Assembly (NCBI RefSeq): GCF_042679605.1
Contig: NZ_JBHTMU010000006.1
Coordinates: 1-64,000 of the forward strand
DNA: 64,000 bases
From: Litorisediminicola beolgyonensis
GTDB lineage: Bacteria > Pseudomonadota > Alphaproteobacteria > Rhodobacterales > Rhodobacteraceae
Reading direction: 5' to 3'
In this document: positions 48,618 through 56,938 of the stretch, one piece after another
Numbering within the stretch: the first letter of the stretch is position 1
Layout: every line of letters begins with the position of its first letter
Made by a program: the position numbers and the translations under genes
The notes under the pieces: generated by a model
Told to the model about the DNA's origin: nothing
Databases searched by the model: none
The model's input: only the letters and a program-made list of their open reading frames with translations

Positions 48618-49316
48618 ATGCGCCGGATCGCCGCTCTTTTCATCGCCTGTCTCATGACATCGCTCTCCGCGGCCTCGGCCCAGCAGGACCATCCGGTGGT
48701 GGTCGAGCTGTTCACTTCGCAGGGGTGTTCGTCCTGTCCGCCCGCCGATGCGCTTCTGCGCGAGATCGGGCAGAGGGACGATGTCATCGCGTTGGCGCTG
48801 CATGTCGATTACTGGGATTATATCGGCTGGCGCGACACCTTCGCCCAGCCCGGCTTCACCCGCCGTCAGAAGGGCTATGCCCGCCGCTCCGGGCAGCAGT
48901 CGATCTACACGCCGCAGGTGGTCGTCGACGGCGCAGAGGATGCCATCGGCCACCGCGAAAAGGACATCTCGGCCCTGATCGCGCGGCACAAGGCGGCGCC
49001 CGCCGTCATCGCGCTCGACCTGTCGCGCCACGGCGCCGAACTGCAGATCGCGGCGCGCGCGCTGCGCAAGATCGGGCCGGTCGACATCGTTCTGGTGCGC
49101 TACCAGCCCAAGGCGGAGGTCGCCGTGACGCGCGGCGAGAACGCGGGGCACAAGCTTGGCTATTCGCATATCGTGACCGAGATTCGCCCCGTCGCTCAGT
49201 GGAACGGAGAGGGCGCCTTCGAGACCCGGGTCACGGCGCCCGGGCAGGAGCCCGTCGTGATCCTCGCGCAGGAGCCCGATTACGGCCCGGTGCTCGCGGC
49301 CGCGCGTTTGCGCTGA
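48618..49316 (+). CDS. DUF1223 secreted thioredoxin-like protein
   Basis: 232 residues from ATG 48618, after AAGAGG. Signal peptide ends near SAASA-QQ (residue 21). The DUF1223 start VVVELFTSQGCSSCPPADALL carries a CSSC redox pair in a thioredoxin-like fold, followed by HVDYWDYIGWRDTFA and YTPQVVVDG. Function unknown; probably a periplasmic thiol protein. Its end overlaps the convergent acyltransferase by 37 bases. Confidence 0.87.
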   Translation: MRRIAALFIACLMTSLSAASAQQDHPVVVELFTSQGCSSCPPADALLREIGQRDDVIALALHVDYWDYIGWRDTFAQPGFTRRQKGYARRSGQQSIYTPQVVVDGAEDAIGHREKDISALIARHKAAPAVIALDLSRHGAELQIAARALRKIGPVDIVLVRYQPKAEVAVTRGENAGHKLGYSHIVTEIRPVAQWNGEGAFETRVTAPGQEPVVILAQEPDYGPVLAAARLR

Positions 49317-50215
49317 CGCCGCGCCTGCCGCTCGGGTTTCCAGCGGCGATGGATCCAGAACCATTGGCCGGGGTCTTCGGCGATGCGCGCTTCGAGCCGG
49401 CGCGTCGCCTCGGTCATCATCTCCAGGGGATCGCCGTGAGGGATCGGCGCTTCGAAAACCGGGGTGAAGCTGGTCCCGTCCGGGTTGCGGATGCCGAAGA
49501 ACGGGATCAGCAGCGCGCCGGTCCGAAGCGCGATCTCGGCGGCGGAGGTCAGGGTCGGCGCGGGTTGCCCGAGAAACGGGATCGGCGCGCCATCGCCTGC
49601 GTAGACGTCGAAGAGCAGGACAGCCATGCCGCCCTTCTGCAGATGCCGCAATAGTCCCATGGTGCCGCGGCGACCCTGCTCGAAGACCGGCTCAGAGAGC
49701 GCGTGCATGTTCCGCGCGTAATGGGCGTTGAAATAGGGGTTGGACATCGGCCGATAGAGGCCGCCGATCCGGTAGCCGCGCGCCACGAGCGCGGCGCGCG
49801 GCGCTTCGAAATTGCCGTAATGGCCGGTCACGAAGAGGACGGGCCGACCCTCGGCCCGGGCGGCCTCGATGTCGGCGAGGCCCTCTCCGGTCAGCGGGGC
49901 ATCGGCCATGCGCCTGAGCAGGCCCTTGGGGTCGTAATTCTCGATCATCGTGCGCCCGGCATTGTCGGCTACGCGGTCCGCGAGTTGGCGGCGCGCGTCC
50001 TCGGCCATGTCGGGATGGATATAGGACAGGTTCGCCATCGCGCGCTTGCGCCAACCGGCGAGCGGCGCGATCACACGCGCCACGAACCGCCCCATCAGCC
50101 AGAGCCGTGCCTTCAGCGGCAGCGCCAGCGCCGCCGCGATCAGGCCGCGCAGCACCGCGTCTTCGGCGCGGTCCCGTAAGCGGCCCGAAGGGCGGGTGTC
50201 TGTCGGTTCGGTCAC
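49280..50215 (-). CDS. LpxL/HtrB-type lysophospholipid acyltransferase
   Basis: 311 residues from GTG 50215; the longer frame upstream is low-complexity Arg-rich and rejected. One N-terminal membrane helix (AVLRGLIAAALALPLKARLWL). The HX4E catalytic motif is GHYGNFEAPR near 125-134, then YRPMSNPYFNAHY and WFWIHRRWKPERQ at the C terminus, as in lauroyl/myristoyl transferases of lipid A. It adds a secondary acyl chain to lipid A, or possibly to ornithine lipids. Tail-to-tail overlap with the DUF1223 gene. Confidence 0.87.
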   Translation of the reverse strand: MTEPTDTRPSGRLRDRAEDAVLRGLIAAALALPLKARLWLMGRFVARVIAPLAGWRKRAMANLSYIHPDMAEDARRQLADRVADNAGRTMIENYDPKGLLRRMADAPLTGEGLADIEAARAEGRPVLFVTGHYGNFEAPRAALVARGYRIGGLYRPMSNPYFNAHYARNMHALSEPVFEQGRRGTMGLLRHLQKGGMAVLLFDVYAGDGAPIPFLGQPAPTLTSAAEIALRTGALLIPFFGIRNPDGTSFTPVFEAPIPHGDPLEMMTEATRRLEARIAEDPGQWFWIHRRWKPERQARRQRKRAAASTGP

Positions 50216-50277
50216 GTGCGCGGCTCGCCTTGTCCCGGGTGACTCGAGACCTAGGCCCGGCAGGCGCGTCGCACAAG

Positions 50278-51345
50278 TCAGCGCGTCGATTGTTCGGGCG
50301 CGCGCAGTTGCAGCTCTCCGGCGTCTGCGAGGCGACGGATCGCAAGGATCACCTGTTTCTGGGCCGCGTCGCAATCCGCCGGAGTGATCGTCCCGGCCTC
50401 GGCCACCTCGTCGCGGAGCGACTGGGCCATGCGCTTGGACAGGCCGCCAAGCAGGAACTCCGCCGCCGCGATATCGTCGGCTTCGGTCGCACCGGCCAGC
50501 GCGGTTCGGAGCGTGGCGGCATCGACGTCCCGCACGATGGCGGGGATGTCCAGCGGATCGACGCGCTGGGGCAGGTTGGAAAAGGTGAAGATGGCGCGTC
50601 GCACCGCCTGCGCGAAATCCTCGTCGGTTTCGTCGAGGCCGGTCAGCAGATCGTCGCGGGTCAGGTTGCTCGAGAAATTCAGGATCGCGCCGACCCGTTC
50701 CACCGGCCGTGCCGCGAAGGCGCGGGGCGGGTCGCTGTCGAGCTGGCTCGCGAGGCTGAGGCCGATCCGGTCCACCACCTCGGGCGTGACACCGGCGGTC
50801 TTGGCGACGGCATAGGTGATCTTGCGCGCCTTGGTCCCGGGCAGCTTTCCCAAAAGCTCCGCCGCGCGGCTGACCTCGAGCTTCGAGAGCACGACGGCGG
50901 CGACCTCGGTGCTTTCGCTTTCGATCATGGTTCTCAGACGGTCGAGGTCGATCTTGGCGATCCGCTCCCAGGGATCGCCGAGCTGGCGCACGCCCGCCTC
51001 CTTGCGCAGGCGCTGGGCGGTCTGCGCGCTGATCCGACCGTCGAGGACCGACAGCGCCCCGGCGATGTCCCCGGGAAACGAGAGCCCGACCGCGTCCAGC
51101 TCATCGGCAAATTCGCGCATCACCGCGTCGAGCGTGGCGCGGTTGATGTAGCGCATCCGGCCAAGCTGCTGCGTCAGCTCGGCCTGCAGCGCGTCGGGCA
51201 GGGCCGAGAGCGGGACCTCGGCGCCTTCGTTCAGGAGAAACTGCACCACGATCGCCGCCTTGGCCTTGCGCGAGAGCGTCGCGGGCCGGTGCGGCGGCGG
51301 AGGCGCCGGTTCAGAGGCAGCGTCGTAGCGGGTGAGAGAGGTCAT
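50278..51345 (-). CDS. fliG: FliG-like flagellar motor switch protein
   Basis: 355 residues with N, middle and C domains. The N domain has LSRKAKAAIVVQFLLNEGAEVPLSALPDALQAELTQQL near 24-60. The middle domain has the ARM helix LDRLRTMIESESTEVAAVVLSKL where the usual EHPQ motif is replaced by ESTE. The C domain is FliG-like: AIFTFSNLPQRVDPLDIPAIVRDVDAATLRTAL, MAQSLRDEVAEAG and ILAIRRLADAGEL. FliG sits in the switch complex and takes torque from the stator. No other flagellar gene is in the window. Confidence 0.8.
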   Translation of the reverse strand: MTSLTRYDAASEPAPPPPHRPATLSRKAKAAIVVQFLLNEGAEVPLSALPDALQAELTQQLGRMRYINRATLDAVMREFADELDAVGLSFPGDIAGALSVLDGRISAQTAQRLRKEAGVRQLGDPWERIAKIDLDRLRTMIESESTEVAAVVLSKLEVSRAAELLGKLPGTKARKITYAVAKTAGVTPEVVDRIGLSLASQLDSDPPRAFAARPVERVGAILNFSSNLTRDDLLTGLDETDEDFAQAVRRAIFTFSNLPQRVDPLDIPAIVRDVDAATLRTALAGATEADDIAAAEFLLGGLSKRMAQSLRDEVAEAGTITPADCDAAQKQVILAIRRLADAGELQLRAPEQSTR

Positions 51346-51456
51346 ATGTGCGCGGAGAACAGGGACATGCCCTGTTCTAGCGCACCGGAAGTTAAGGAAG
51401 CCTGAGCATGCCGTGCCGGGACGGAAAAAATCGTCCCGGACCGGACAGGCGTCGGA

Positions 51457-51612
51457 TCAGCCGCTGACCGTCTTGCAGCTGTTACTCTCGGAATCGTAGA
51501 CCGTGCCGTCGGCGCAGGTCATGGCCTGGTCGGAATGACCCGAGCAGGCGGCCGAGACGCCGAGCGCCGAGGCCAGAAAGAGCGCGGCTGCGGTCAGGGT
51601 GGTCTTGATCAT
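51457..51612 (-). CDS. Small secreted cysteine-containing protein
   Basis: 51 residues from ATG 51612 after GGAGG. Signal peptide about residues 1-20 (ALFLASALGVSA), leaving a 31-residue mature peptide with three Cys (ACSGH, TCADG, SCKT). Such peptides are found beside purB in roseobacters (from memory). Function unknown. Confidence 0.72.
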   Translation of the reverse strand: MIKTTLTAAALFLASALGVSAACSGHSDQAMTCADGTVYDSESNSCKTVSG

Positions 51613-51678
51613 GGCAATGCCTCCGATGCTGATGCGGAACGGTAGCACGTTCCGCGCCCAGCACCAAAAGCCCGATGT

Positions 51679-52986
51679 TCACGATTTGCCGAACACTCGC
51701 TCGAAGATCGTATCGACATGCTTGGTGTGGTAACCGAGGTCGAATTTCTCTTCGATCTCCTCGGCCGAAAGTGCCGCGGTCACCTCGGCATCGCCCAGGA
51801 GTTCCGTTTTGAAATCAGCGCCTTGTTCCCAGACCTTCATAGCGTTTCGCTGAACCAGCCGGTAGGCATCCTCGCGCGAGACGCCGGCCTGCGTCAGCGC
51901 CAGAAGCACCCGCTGCGACATGACCAGGCCTTTGAACTTGTTCATGTTCTTCATCATGGTCTCGGGATAGACCACGAGCTTGTCGATCACCTGCGTCAGC
52001 CGCGCCAGCGCGAAATCGAGCGTCACGGTGGTGTCGGGGCCGATATTGCGCTCGACCGAGCTGTGCGAGATGTCGCGCTCGTGCCAGAGCGCCACGTTTT
52101 CCATCGCCGGAACGACGGCCATGCGGACAAGCCGGGCAAGACCGGTGAGGTTCTCGGTCAGGACCGGGTTGCGCTTGTGCGGCATCGCCGAGGAGCCCTT
52201 CTGGCCCTTCGAGAAAAACTCCTCGGCCTCAAGTACTTCCGTGCGCTGCATGTGGCGGATCTCGATAGCGATGTTCTCGATCGAGCTCGCCACGACGCCC
52301 ATCGCCGCGAAGAAGGCGGCATGGCGGTCGCGCGGGATGACCTGGGTCGAGATCGGCTCTGGCGTGAGGCCGAGCTTCTCGCAGACATGCGCCTCGACCG
52401 CCGGATCGATATTGGCGAAGGTGCCGACGGCGCCGGAAATGGCCCCGGTGGCAACTTCTTGGCGGGCGACCTTCATGCGGGCGAGGTTGCGATCCATTTC
52501 GGCATAGAAGCGCGCGAAGGTCAGGCCCATCGTGGTGGGCTCGGCGTGAATGCCATGGCTGCGGCCGATGCGGACGGTGTCCTTGTGCTCGACCGCGCGG
52601 CGCTTCAGCGCGTCCAGAAGCGCTTCGAGATCGGCGATGATGATGTCGGCGGCGCGCACGAGCTGGATGTTGAACGTGGTGTCCAGGACGTCCGAGGAGG
52701 TCATGCCCTGGTGCACGAAGCGGGCGTCCTCATTGCCGATGATCTCGGCCAGGTGGGTGAGAAAGGCGATCACGTCATGCTTGGTCACCGCCTCGATCTC
52801 GTCGATCCGCGCGACATCGAACTCGACATCCTTGGCCTTCCAGACGGCTTCGGCATTGGCCTTGGGAATGACACCCAACTCGGCCTGTGCGTCGCAGGCA
52901 TGGGCCTCGATCTCGTACCAGATGCGGAACTTGGTCTCCGGCGACCAGATCGCGACCATGTCGGGGCGGGAGTAGCGGGGGATCAT
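51679..52986 (-). CDS. purB: Adenylosuccinate lyase
   Basis: 435 residues from ATG 52986 (53007 also possible, with a purine-rich site). Superfamily signature GSSAMPHKRNPVLTEN with the mobile loop, plus FVHQGMTSSDVLDT and RIGRSHGIHAEPTTMG with the catalytic His. It acts twice in purine synthesis. Length matches the short bacterial type. Single gene, divergent from the DUF6314-like gene. Confidence 0.96.
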   Translation of the reverse strand: MIPRYSRPDMVAIWSPETKFRIWYEIEAHACDAQAELGVIPKANAEAVWKAKDVEFDVARIDEIEAVTKHDVIAFLTHLAEIIGNEDARFVHQGMTSSDVLDTTFNIQLVRAADIIIADLEALLDALKRRAVEHKDTVRIGRSHGIHAEPTTMGLTFARFYAEMDRNLARMKVARQEVATGAISGAVGTFANIDPAVEAHVCEKLGLTPEPISTQVIPRDRHAAFFAAMGVVASSIENIAIEIRHMQRTEVLEAEEFFSKGQKGSSAMPHKRNPVLTENLTGLARLVRMAVVPAMENVALWHERDISHSSVERNIGPDTTVTLDFALARLTQVIDKLVVYPETMMKNMNKFKGLVMSQRVLLALTQAGVSREDAYRLVQRNAMKVWEQGADFKTELLGDAEVTAALSAEEIEEKFDLGYHTKHVDTIFERVFGKS

Positions 52987-53068
52987 GGCAGGAGACCCTT
53001 TCCTCACTTGTTTGTGTGTTGCGGCGGGTCATAGACTGCACCTGACAGCTGAACAAGGGAGGGCCGCG

Positions 53069-53518
53069 ATGGAGATGTCCCCCGGTGCCGGGCCCCGGTT
53101 GCCGCAAGCGCTGCTGGATTTCGCCGGGACGTGGAAATTCAGCCGCAAGATCCACGACCGCCTGAGCCACCAGGTCATTTCCGTCGACGGCACCGCGCGT
53201 CTGGAACCCGACGCCGAGGGCCTGGGCTATTCCGAGGAAAGCGTCATGCATCTTGCCGATCATGCGCCGATGCATGGGACGCGGCGCTATCTCTGGCGCC
53301 ACGACGGGGCTGAGGTCGCGGTCTACTTTGCCGATGGCGCGCCGTTTCATCGGTTCGCGCTGGGGCAGGCGACGCCCGAGGCGGCGCATTGGTGCGATCC
53401 CGACAGCTATGCGGTCACGTATGATTTCGCCGATTGGCCGGTCTGGCGCACCACCTGGACGGTGACCGGACCGCGCAAGGATTACCTTATGGAGACGCTT
53501 CTCGCACGTGCGGGCTGA
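53069..53518 (+). CDS. DUF6314-like protein
   Basis: 149 residues from ATG 53069 after GGGAGGG. Strand-rich sequence with DFAGTWKFSRKIHDRLSHQ near the N terminus, RYLWRHDGAEVAVYFADGAPFHRF, HWCDPDSYAVTYDFADWPVWRTTWTV and PRKDYLMETLLAR at the end, resembling a lipocalin-like family of unknown function (DUF6314). No membrane segment. bioY follows after 83 bases. Confidence 0.72.
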   Translation: MEMSPGAGPRLPQALLDFAGTWKFSRKIHDRLSHQVISVDGTARLEPDAEGLGYSEESVMHLADHAPMHGTRRYLWRHDGAEVAVYFADGAPFHRFALGQATPEAAHWCDPDSYAVTYDFADWPVWRTTWTVTGPRKDYLMETLLARAG

Positions 53519-53601
53519 GCGCGGGCGGCGCGCGCGCAACATGCTTGCGCAAGGGTGCCGCATAGGACAGAAGAAGGGGAACTGACGATGACAGGGGATG
53601 C

Positions 53602-54204
53602 ATGATGACTCTCGCTCTGAACCGTAACGTGCTGGTCGAGCGCTTCGGCGCCACCGAAGGCACGGCGCTGCGCGCCAAGCAGGCGCTTCTCGTGGTGCTG
53701 GGGATCGCGGTCCTCGCCATTGCCGCGAAGATCCGCGTGCCGATGTGGCCGGTGCCGATCACCATGGGGACCTTCGCCGTCCTGACCCTCGGCGCAGCCT
53801 ATGGCGCGCGGCTGGGTCTCGTGACCATCCTTGGCTACATGCTGGTCGGCGCGCTGGGCTTCGACGTCTTCGCAGGCTCCTCGGCCGAAAAATTCGGCCT
53901 GACCTACATGATGGGCGGCACCGGCGGCTATCTCCTGGGCTACGTGCTCGCCACCGTCGCGCTCGGCGTTCTGGCGCGCGCCGGCTGGGACCGCTCGGCG
54001 CCGAAAATGGCGCTGGCGATGATCGTCGGCAACGTGATCATCTACGTGCCCGGCCTGATCTGGCTCGGCATGCTCTATGGCTGGGACAAGCCGATCCTCG
54101 AGTGGGGCCTGACGCCGTTCCTCGTGGGCGACGCGCTGAAGCTCGCGCTGGCCGCCGGTCTGCTGCCGCTGGTCTGGAAGCTCGTGGGCGACGCCCGCGG
54201 CTGA
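53602..54204 (+). CDS. bioY: Biotin transporter substrate-binding S component BioY
   Basis: 200 residues, six hydrophobic segments. BioY blocks: AAKIRVPMWPVPITMGTFAVLTLGAAYG, YMLVGALGFDVFAG, GGTGGYLLGYVLA, and the C-terminal LTPFLVGDALKLALAAGLLPLVWKL. It binds biotin for an ECF transporter; bioM and bioN are not adjacent. Start ATG 53602 or 53605. An intrinsic terminator follows. Confidence 0.93.
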   Translation: MMTLALNRNVLVERFGATEGTALRAKQALLVVLGIAVLAIAAKIRVPMWPVPITMGTFAVLTLGAAYGARLGLVTILGYMLVGALGFDVFAGSSAEKFGLTYMMGGTGGYLLGYVLATVALGVLARAGWDRSAPKMALAMIVGNVIIYVPGLIWLGMLYGWDKPILEWGLTPFLVGDALKLALAAGLLPLVWKLVGDARG

Positions 54205-54231
54205 GACCCTGCCGAACAGGGATTTCGGGGA

Positions 54232-54262
54232 GGGCGCGGAGCGATCCGCGCCCTTTGTTGTT
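54232..54262 (+). terminator. Intrinsic terminator of bioY
   Basis: Perfect 9-base-pair stem GGGCGCGGA-GCGA-TCCGCGCCC (54232-54253), then TTTGTTGTT. It lies 28 bases after the bioY stop. Confidence 0.8.
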
Positions 54263-54271
54263 GGAGACCGC

Positions 54272-55006
54272 ATGATCCTGCAGACCCATATTCCGTATGA
54301 TCCACGAGATCGCCGTCGCTTGCCGGGCATCCAGCCGCTGGGTGATGCGCCCTGGCTTCTGGTCGACGACGCCTATCCCGCGCAGATGGCCGAGCGCGAC
54401 CGGCTGATCGCCGGGCAGCGCGAGGCCGTCATAGCACTCGATCCGGATGCGCGGCCCGCGGCGGACGAGCTTCTGGAGACGGTGCTGGCCTCTCTGCCGG
54501 ACGGGTTCAGCCTGAGCGGCGGGCAGGCCTGCCGTCCCGACGGTGTCGAGGTGCCGCTCGACCGGGGAGACCCTTTGGGGACGCTGGGTCGCCTCGTGCA
54601 GGAGGACCTCTGCCTGATCGAAAAGCGCGACGGGCCCGAGCATCTCCTGACCGGGGCCGTCCTGTGCTTCCCGGCGCGCTGGTCTCTCGCGGCCAAGATG
54701 ATGCGCCCGCTGACGGCGATCCACGAGCCGGTGGCGGCTTATGACGACAGCGTCGCGCCGCGGGTCCAGAGGCTTTTCGATGGTGTCCAGCCGGGGTGCC
54801 CGATCTGGCGCTACAACGCGCTTGCGACCGACGATCCGACGCTCTTTCAGCCGCAGGCCGCGCCGCATGCCACGAAATGGCAGGGCGGCACCTATATGCG
54901 GTCGGAGCGACAGGTCGTGATGCGGCTGCCCGAGACGCGCGCGGCGGTCTTCTCGATCCACAGCTACATGATCGAGTTCGCGCGGTTGGAGGCGATCTGG
55001 GGCTAG
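54272..55006 (+). CDS. DUF3445 haem-dependent oxidative N-demethylase-like protein
   Basis: 244 residues. The DUF3445 core is clear: DAYPAQMAERDRLI, LVQEDLCLIEK near 108-118, LTGAVLCFPARWSLAAKM, and LPETRAAVFSIHSYMIE at the C terminus. The family includes alpha subunits of oxidative N-demethylases acting on small methylated amines, with haem bound. The substrate is unknown; a link with the nearby one-carbon and choline genes is speculation. Its end overlaps the next gene by four bases. Confidence 0.85.
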   Translation: MILQTHIPYDPRDRRRLPGIQPLGDAPWLLVDDAYPAQMAERDRLIAGQREAVIALDPDARPAADELLETVLASLPDGFSLSGGQACRPDGVEVPLDRGDPLGTLGRLVQEDLCLIEKRDGPEHLLTGAVLCFPARWSLAAKMMRPLTAIHEPVAAYDDSVAPRVQRLFDGVQPGCPIWRYNALATDDPTLFQPQAAPHATKWQGGTYMRSERQVVMRLPETRAAVFSIHSYMIEFARLEAIWG

Positions 55007-55851
55007 ATCCCGAGGCTGCGCATCAGTGGCTCGAGCATGCCCGCCGCGTGGAGCGCGGCACCGAAGGCCGAGAGCGCCAGGCAATGGGCGGAGAGCCGGA
55101 AATCGTTGCCGCGCATGACATGCACGACGGCGAGAAGCAGCGCCACGGGCAGCGAGATCGCGGTGATCGCGGCGGTCAGCGCCCAGGAGGCTGCGATCTG
55201 GCGGAACTGGCGCGGATCCTCGGGCTCCAGCCGGTCGCGGATCTCGTAGACCAGGGGCTTTGTCGGGCGCTCCTGATCCGGATCGACGGCGGAGGCGGCC
55301 AGCGCAGCGGGCTCTTTGATGTCGGTCTCGGGTGCGGCCGGTGCGGCGGGCTCGTCCGAGGCGAACATCTTCTGAAGATTGCGCTCGATCTCGTCGATGC
55401 TGTCTTCCATCGGCGGCAGACCGGTCATCTCGCGCTTCGAGCCGCGGCGCTGGCTGACATAGTTGCGCGAGCTCTCGAACTCTTCGGGGCTGAGGATGCT
55501 GCGCGGGCTCAGCCATTCGACATGGCGCGCCTCGACAAGTTGCAGCGCCTGCAGGACCATGTCCGACAGGATCACCGCCGCGCGGCGCATGTCGGGCGCA
55601 TCGAGGCCCGGGCGCGCCGCCAGAAGAAAGGTCACGCGCGCGCCATCGGCGGGCGAAATGTCGACCTTGATCTTCAGAAGGAGCGTGTCGCCGGCGACCG
55701 CCGCGTGTTTCCTGGAAACCTTGACTCCCGAGCCTTCGTATCCATCGTGCCTGTTCATCACCATTCTGGCGGCGCGAAGAAACAGGTCAGTCGTCACTCC
55801 GCCGGTCCGCGGAACGATCACTCCGGCATAAGGTCGGGTCGCACGGGTCAT
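55003..55851 (-). CDS. Hypothetical membrane-anchored protein
   Basis: 282 residues. An N-terminal globular region (LFLRAARMVMNRHDGYEG, DTLLLKIKVDISPADGARVTFLLAARPG, ILSDMVLQALQLVEARHVEWL) is followed by an acidic Pro/Ala linker and two hydrophobic segments at about 225-250 and 258-276. The N-terminal part is strand-helix rich and conserved-looking, but I do not recognise a family. Convergent with the DUF3445 gene. Confidence 0.65.
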   Translation of the reverse strand: MTRATRPYAGVIVPRTGGVTTDLFLRAARMVMNRHDGYEGSGVKVSRKHAAVAGDTLLLKIKVDISPADGARVTFLLAARPGLDAPDMRRAAVILSDMVLQALQLVEARHVEWLSPRSILSPEEFESSRNYVSQRRGSKREMTGLPPMEDSIDEIERNLQKMFASDEPAAPAAPETDIKEPAALAASAVDPDQERPTKPLVYEIRDRLEPEDPRQFRQIAASWALTAAITAISLPVALLLAVVHVMRGNDFRLSAHCLALSAFGAALHAAGMLEPLMRSLGI

Positions 55852-55915
55852 GAAGCGCCTCTATCGCTCACAGGTCAAATGTGACGCTAGGCGCGAATTC
55901 GGGAAGAATTGTGTT

Positions 55916-55948
55916 CAAATGCGGCCCGATGCAGGGCATTCGGGCCGC
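55916..55948 (-). terminator. Hairpin downstream of the lytic transglycosylase
   Basis: Perfect 9-base-pair stem GCGGCCCGA/TCGGGCCGC (55921-55929 with 55940-55948) followed on the minus strand by ATTTG, 19 bases after the transglycosylase stop. The T run is short, so it is a moderate call. Confidence 0.5.
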
Positions 55949-55967
55949 GTTCAGGCGTTTTTTGCGA

Positions 55968-56753
55968 TCAGCCGTCGATCCGGCCCGCCATGATCGCGAT
56001 GGCCTGCTGGTACACGGTCGCCGCGTTCCAGGCCTTGATCGCCTGGAAGTTCGCTTGGCCTTCCTGATAGCCGGAGCCCGGGCGCCAGCCCTTCTGGCGC
56101 AGGAAATTCGCGGTCGATGCGAGCGCGTCGGCCTCGTTGTAGAAATCGACCCGGCCATCGCCATTGCCGTCGACGCCGTAGCGCAGCGCGTTGCCCGGCA
56201 GGAACTGGGTGTGTCCAAGCTCGCCATGTTTCGCGCCCTTGGTCGAGGTCGAGATCGAGCCACGATCCACGAGCTTCAGCGCGCCGATGGCATGCGGGAC
56301 GAAGAAGTCGGACCGGCGGCAATCATAGGCGAGGGTCGTGATCGCCGAGACCACCTGGCTGTCGCCCATGAAGCCTCCGAAGGCCGTCTCCATTCCGTGG
56401 ATCGCCAGAAGCACGCCCGCGGGCACGCCATAGGCGCGCTCGAGCGAGGCGTAGAAGTTCGGGTTGCGGGCCTTGCGCTTGCGCGCCTGCGCCACGATCG
56501 TCTCGGCGCCGCGCACCTGCATGAACTTATCGAGGCTGTACTTGAAGCTCTTCTGATTGCGGTCGGCATTGATCGTCGACTGCGAGTAGCTCGTCTGGGC
56601 CAGGGCCTGCAGGCCGCGCTGTCCAACACCAGCGCCCTGTGCAACCTGGGCGAAATCCGCTTTCCAGGCTTCGAAGCCCGACCCGGTATTGCCGCAGGGC
56701 GCAGCGAGCGCCGGTGCGGCGAGCAGGGACAGGGCGAGTACGAGGCGGCGCAT
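55968..56753 (-). CDS. Lytic murein transglycosylase, MltB (SLT_2) type
   Basis: 261 residues, signal peptide ending near ALA-AP (residue 18). SLT_2 motifs: PAGVLLAIHGMETAFGGFMG with the catalytic Glu, AITTLAYDCRRSDFF, and LGHTQFLPGNALRYGVDGNGDGRVD. It cleaves peptidoglycan glycan strands, giving anhydromuropeptides. No PG_binding domain. Monocistronic. Confidence 0.92.
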   Translation of the reverse strand: MRRLVLALSLLAAPALAAPCGNTGSGFEAWKADFAQVAQGAGVGQRGLQALAQTSYSQSTINADRNQKSFKYSLDKFMQVRGAETIVAQARKRKARNPNFYASLERAYGVPAGVLLAIHGMETAFGGFMGDSQVVSAITTLAYDCRRSDFFVPHAIGALKLVDRGSISTSTKGAKHGELGHTQFLPGNALRYGVDGNGDGRVDFYNEADALASTANFLRQKGWRPGSGYQEGQANFQAIKAWNAATVYQQAIAIMAGRIDG

Positions 56754-56862
56754 TTGGGAGCATCCTTGGACATGAGATCATTGGCGCCAGAGCGTAGCGC
56801 CAATTCCGTGTAGGGCAAAGTCAGGAAACCGTCAGGACCGCCTTCCGGACATCGACGGTTCG

Positions 56863-56895
56863 AAACAAGGCGGGCGCCCCGAAAGGAGCGCCCGC
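56863..56895 (-). terminator. Intrinsic terminator of the 57 kb hypothetical gene
   Basis: An 11-position stem (56870-56880 with 56885-56895, one mismatch, GAAA loop on the plus strand) is followed on the minus strand by TTGTTT. It is 44 bases after the stop of the minus-strand gene. Confidence 0.6.
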
Positions 56896-56938
56896 AAGGC
56901 TTGGAGAAAACTGCTCGTCTCAGAAGGGGTGGTCGGGG

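Noticed and set aside
51416..51439. CCGGGACG-GAAAAAAT-CGTCCCGG hairpin as a terminator
   Set aside because: It forms an 8-base-pair stem, but the A/T-rich bases are in the loop and no T run follows on either strand; not called as a terminator.
53519..53601. BioR box (TTATMKATAA) upstream of bioY
   Set aside because: No such motif is visible in the 83-base gap; only a short CTTGCGCAAG palindrome, too little to call.
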